The notes beneath the pieces are model-generated. The model worked only from the letters and a program-made list of their open reading frames with translations. It had not been told where the DNA came from and made no database searches. A DNA stretch of 64,000 nt from Eutrigla gurnardus (Eukaryota > Chordata > Actinopteri > Perciformes > Triglidae). The stretch spans positions 12,614,549 through 12,678,548 of the forward strand of contig OY741284.1 of the NCBI GenBank assembly GCA_963514095.1. Reading direction: 5' to 3'. Positions 61,269-64,000 of the stretch are shown here, piece after piece (within the stretch, counting starts at the first letter, position 1; each line of letters begins with the position of its first letter). The translations under genes were made by a program, and so were the position numbers.

Positions 61269-62209
61269 GCTTTACTCATATTGTTAAAAAAAGTCATACT
61301 ATAGCATGTCGAAAAAAAAGTGAAAAATCGCCAAAATTCATAAAATGTTGTAAAAATTATTTAAAAGTCATAACATATGCTTGTATATCGCGTGTCAATC
61401 AAAGTCTGAGTGTATCGAGTGCAAAAAAGTCGTAAAAAGGCTAAGTCATATTTCCTGAAAAAAAGTCATACTATAGCATGTCGAAAAAAAGGTGAAAAAT
61501 CGACAAAATTCATGAAATATTGTAAAAATGATTTAAAAGTCATAACATATGCTTGTATATCGCGTGTCAATCAAGGTCTGAGTGTATCGAGTGTAAAAAA
61601 GTCATAAAAAGGCTTAGTCATATTTCCCCCCCCCCCTCAAAAAGAAAGTCATACTATAGCATGTCGAAAAAAAAGTGAAAAATCGACAAAATTCATGAAA
61701 TGTTGTAAAAATGATTTAAAAGTCATAACATATGCTTGTATATCGCGTGTAAATCAAGGTCTGAGTGTATCGAGTGTAAAAAAGTCATAAAAAGGCTTAG
61801 TCATATTTCCCCCCCCCCCCTCAAAAAAAAGTCATACTATATAGCATTTCGAAAAAAAAGTGAAAAATCAACAAATTTCATAAAATGTTGTAAAAATGAT
61901 TTAAAAGTCATAACATATGCTTGTATATCGCGTGTCAATCAAGGTCTGAGTGTATCGAGTGTAAAAAAGTCATAAAAAGGCTAAGTCATATTTCCTGAAA
62001 AAAAGTCATACTATAGCATGTCGAAAAAAAAGTGAAAAATCTACAAAATTCATGAAATGTTGTAAAAATGATTTAAAAGTCATAACATATGCTTTTATAT
62101 CGCGTGTCAATCAAAGTCTGAGTGTATCGAGTGCAAAAAAGTAATAAAAAGGCTAAGTCATATTTCCTGAAAAAAAGTCATACTATAGCATGTCGAAAAA
62201 ATCATTTTG

Positions 62210-62251
62210 AAAAAGGTGTCTATGCAAGAATATCACCTTTAAAAAAAAAAA
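62210..62251 (+). repeat. SINE 3'-tail remnant inside a monomer (4 of 4)
   Basis: Same TCATTTTGAAAAAGGTGTC junction. The following monomer has the variant TTTAATACTATAG in place of GTCATACTATAG. Confidence 0.8.
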
Positions 62252-62605
62252 GCTTTACTCATATTGTTAAAAAAATTTAATACTATAGCATGTCGAAAAA
62301 AAAGTGAAAAATTGACAAAATTCATGAAATGTTGTAAAAATGATTTAAAAGTCATAACATATGCTTGTATATCACGTGTCAATCAAAGTCTGAGTGTATC
62401 GAGTGCAAAAAAGTCATAAAAAGGGTAAGTCATATTTCCTGAAAAAAAGTCATACTATAGCATGTCGAAAAAAAAGTGAAAAATCGACAAAATTCATGAA
62501 ATGTTGTAAAAATGATTTAAAAGTCATAACATATGCTTGTATATCGCGTGTCAATCAAGGTCTGAGTATAGTGAGTCCAAAACAGACATAGAATGGCCTA
62601 GTCAT

Positions 62606-62798
62606 GGCACGCAGGTGGTTGAGTGGTTAGAGTGCATGCCATTTACCCAAATAGGCATATACGCAGCAGACTCAGGTTCGAATCCCAGGTGGAGGTCCTT
62701 TGATGAATGTCACATCCACCTCTCTCTCCCATGTTTCCTCTCTGTCCACTGTTAAATAAAAAGGTGTCTATGCAAGAATATCACCTTTAAAAAAAAAA
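62606..62798 (+). mobile_element. tRNA-derived SINE, copy 5 in the array
   Basis: Same element and flanks, with CCCAAATAGG for CCCATATAGG between the boxes. It is the last copy before the right edge of the array. Confidence 0.82.
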
Positions 62799-62985
62799 GC
62801 TTTACTCATATTGTTAAAAAAAGTCATACTATAGCATGTCGAAAAAAAAGTGAAAAATCTACAAAATTCATAAAATGTTGTAAAAATGATTTAAAAGTCA
62901 TAACATATGCTTGTATATCGCGTGTCAATCAAAGTCTGAGTGTAGTTAGTGCAAAAAAGTCATAAAAACTGAACATAGAAATTCT

Positions 62986-63225
62986 TTACATTTTATGAAT
63001 TTTGTCGATTTTTCACTTTTTTTGTCGACATGCTATAGTGTGACTTTTTTTTAGGAAAATATGACTAAGGCTTTTTATGACTTTTTTGCACTCACTACAT
63101 TTCTTGACCTTGATTGACACGTGATATAAAAGCAAATGTTAGAATTTCTAAGTCATTTTTACAACATTTTATGAAATTTGGCGATTTTTCACTTTTTTTT
63201 TGACATGCTATAGTATGACTTTTGA
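62986..63225 (-). repeat. Inverted satellite monomers, right border
   Basis: About 1.4 monomers in reverse complement: TTTTGTCGATTTTTCAC, GTCGACATGCTATAGTGTGA, GACTAAGGCTTTTTATGACT, CACTCACTACATTTC, TTGATTGACACGTGATATAA, then a second start with GGCGATTTTTCAC and GACATGCTATAGTATGACTT. They are closer to the array consensus than the left-border inverted monomers. Confidence 0.85.
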
Positions 63226-64000
63226 CATCGTACAGTCAACATTGTTCGATTCCCAAAGGAACTCTGGGAGATGAGCCTGCAGTTCCATCTACTGCCAAAG
63301 AGGCTGGTAGAAGCAACATATCTCACAGTACAACTTTCACTATCAATGAAACTCTGACACATTGTGACAACCAACTCCATCACAGGGATGGTTGTCACAC
63401 AATATGGTGTTTATTGTCAATGCTATCGTAATGGGAAAAATCTTAAAAATACATTTTAATTGCATTGACAAATAGCATAATGCATCTTAACACAAAATGA
63501 GCAAGGAACAATCACAGAAAACAAATCTTTAGGCCAGCCTATATAACAACATAAAGAACAAAACAAATAGGCTTAACAGTAATAGGTAGGCTATTACTAG
63601 CTGGGCTACACACTGGGCTACCACTCACTATCTGAGTTATAGTGATGGCAAATGTAGGGTCTGCTCACTCCAGCAGAGCTTGTGTGATCACTGGTTGCAC
63701 ATCAAATACTTCTCCCATGCCTACCCTGAATGGCTGTTGGAGAATGTTTCCATACAAACTAAACAAACACTATCCTCTTCATCTGATTAAGACTCCTCCT
63801 CCTCCTCCTGTCTCTTTGTCTTCCGTTTCTTCTTCTCCAGCTGGGGTGGAGTGCATTGGGGTGCAGTAAGCACAGCTGGTTTAGGCCGTGATGCACTGGG
63901 TCATTTTGAAAATCCCTTTTTCGGAACGAAAATTCACAAAAAAAAGGCAGCCGAGAAAATATATGAATTGTTGCAAAAAATTAATAAAAAGTGATGAAAA
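63226..64000. other. Right flank of the array
   Basis: Mostly unique-looking AT-rich DNA with a CTCCTCCTCCTCCTG run near 63790. The last 60 bp (ATGAATTGTTGCAAAAAATT and on) resemble the monomer segment ATGAAATGTTGTAAAAATGA, so a further diverged monomer may begin here. No gene seen. Confidence 0.5.

Larger units (their letters stand above)
54139..62975 (+). repeat. Tandem satellite array, about 172-184-bp AT-rich monomer, SINE-bearing subset
   Basis: About 45 head-to-tail copies are recognisable by GTCATACTATAGCATGTCGA, GTGAAAAATCGACAAAATTC, ATGAAATGTTGTAAAAATGA, AACATATGCTTGTATATCGC, GTGTCAATCAAAGTCTGAGT and AAGTCATAAAAAGGCTTAGT. Two main monomer types differ at one spot: TTCCTGAAAAAAAG (about 172 bp) or TTCC(C)nTCAAAAAAAAG with a 9-12 C run (about 182 bp). 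A third type carries a SINE (about 370 bp) and a fourth only the SINE 3' tail. Frequent single-base variants (TATATCGCG/TATATCACG/TATATGGCG; ATCGACA/ATCTACA/ATCGCCA) group neighbours into higher-order blocks. The repeated 65-79-codon open frames are by-products of the monomer, not genes. Confidence 0.95.

Noticed and set aside
54623..62755. Series of similar 65-98-codon open frames (MYIACQSRSECIECKKV... type)
   Set aside because: They are the satellite monomer read in one frame. They start and stop at the same monomer positions, contain poly-C-encoded Pro runs and change with monomer type. Nothing suggests a protein family.

Overview
The window looks like nuclear DNA from a bony fish, most likely a percomorph-type teleost. 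The reasons are many long (CA)n/(GT)n microsatellites, AT-rich non-coding DNA, degraded fish-type LINE, SINE and hAT copies, and one recognisable vertebrate gene. No bacterial, viral or CRISPR features were seen. All calls come from reading the sequence without any database search.

Layout. (1) 1-8.6 kb is the gpr37 locus, read on the minus strand. A complete first coding exon (7765-6716) encodes the signal peptide, the long extracellular N-terminus, TM1, TM2 and the start of TM3 of the orphan receptor GPR37. It ends at a clear GT splice donor. The rest of 1-6715 is intron, and the second coding exon lies beyond the left edge. A CpG-rich 5' UTR/promoter segment sits at about 7.77-8.6 kb. (2) 8.6-53.8 kb is gene-poor. 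It holds microsatellites, strand-biased purine or pyrimidine tracts, a LINE reverse-transcriptase fragment (about 12 kb), several degraded dispersed repeats, a complete non-autonomous hAT element with an 8-bp target duplication (42.5-43.4 kb), and two unrecognised exon-like pieces (13.3 kb minus; 31.75-32.4 kb plus). (3) 53.8-63.2 kb is a tandem satellite of about 45 AT-rich monomers of roughly 172-184 bp. Some monomers carry a tRNA-derived SINE that was amplified with them. Inverted, diverged monomers border the array on both sides. (4) 63.2-64 kb is unique-looking flank, possibly with another diverged monomer at the very end.

Only gpr37 is a confident gene. The most unusual structure is the satellite. 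A SINE inserted into one monomer, leaving a recognisable target duplication in the monomer sequence. SINE-bearing monomers then spread in the array, and an 821-bp block was very recently duplicated head to tail. The hAT element is notable because it keeps intact ends and a fossil of the transposase active-site region.
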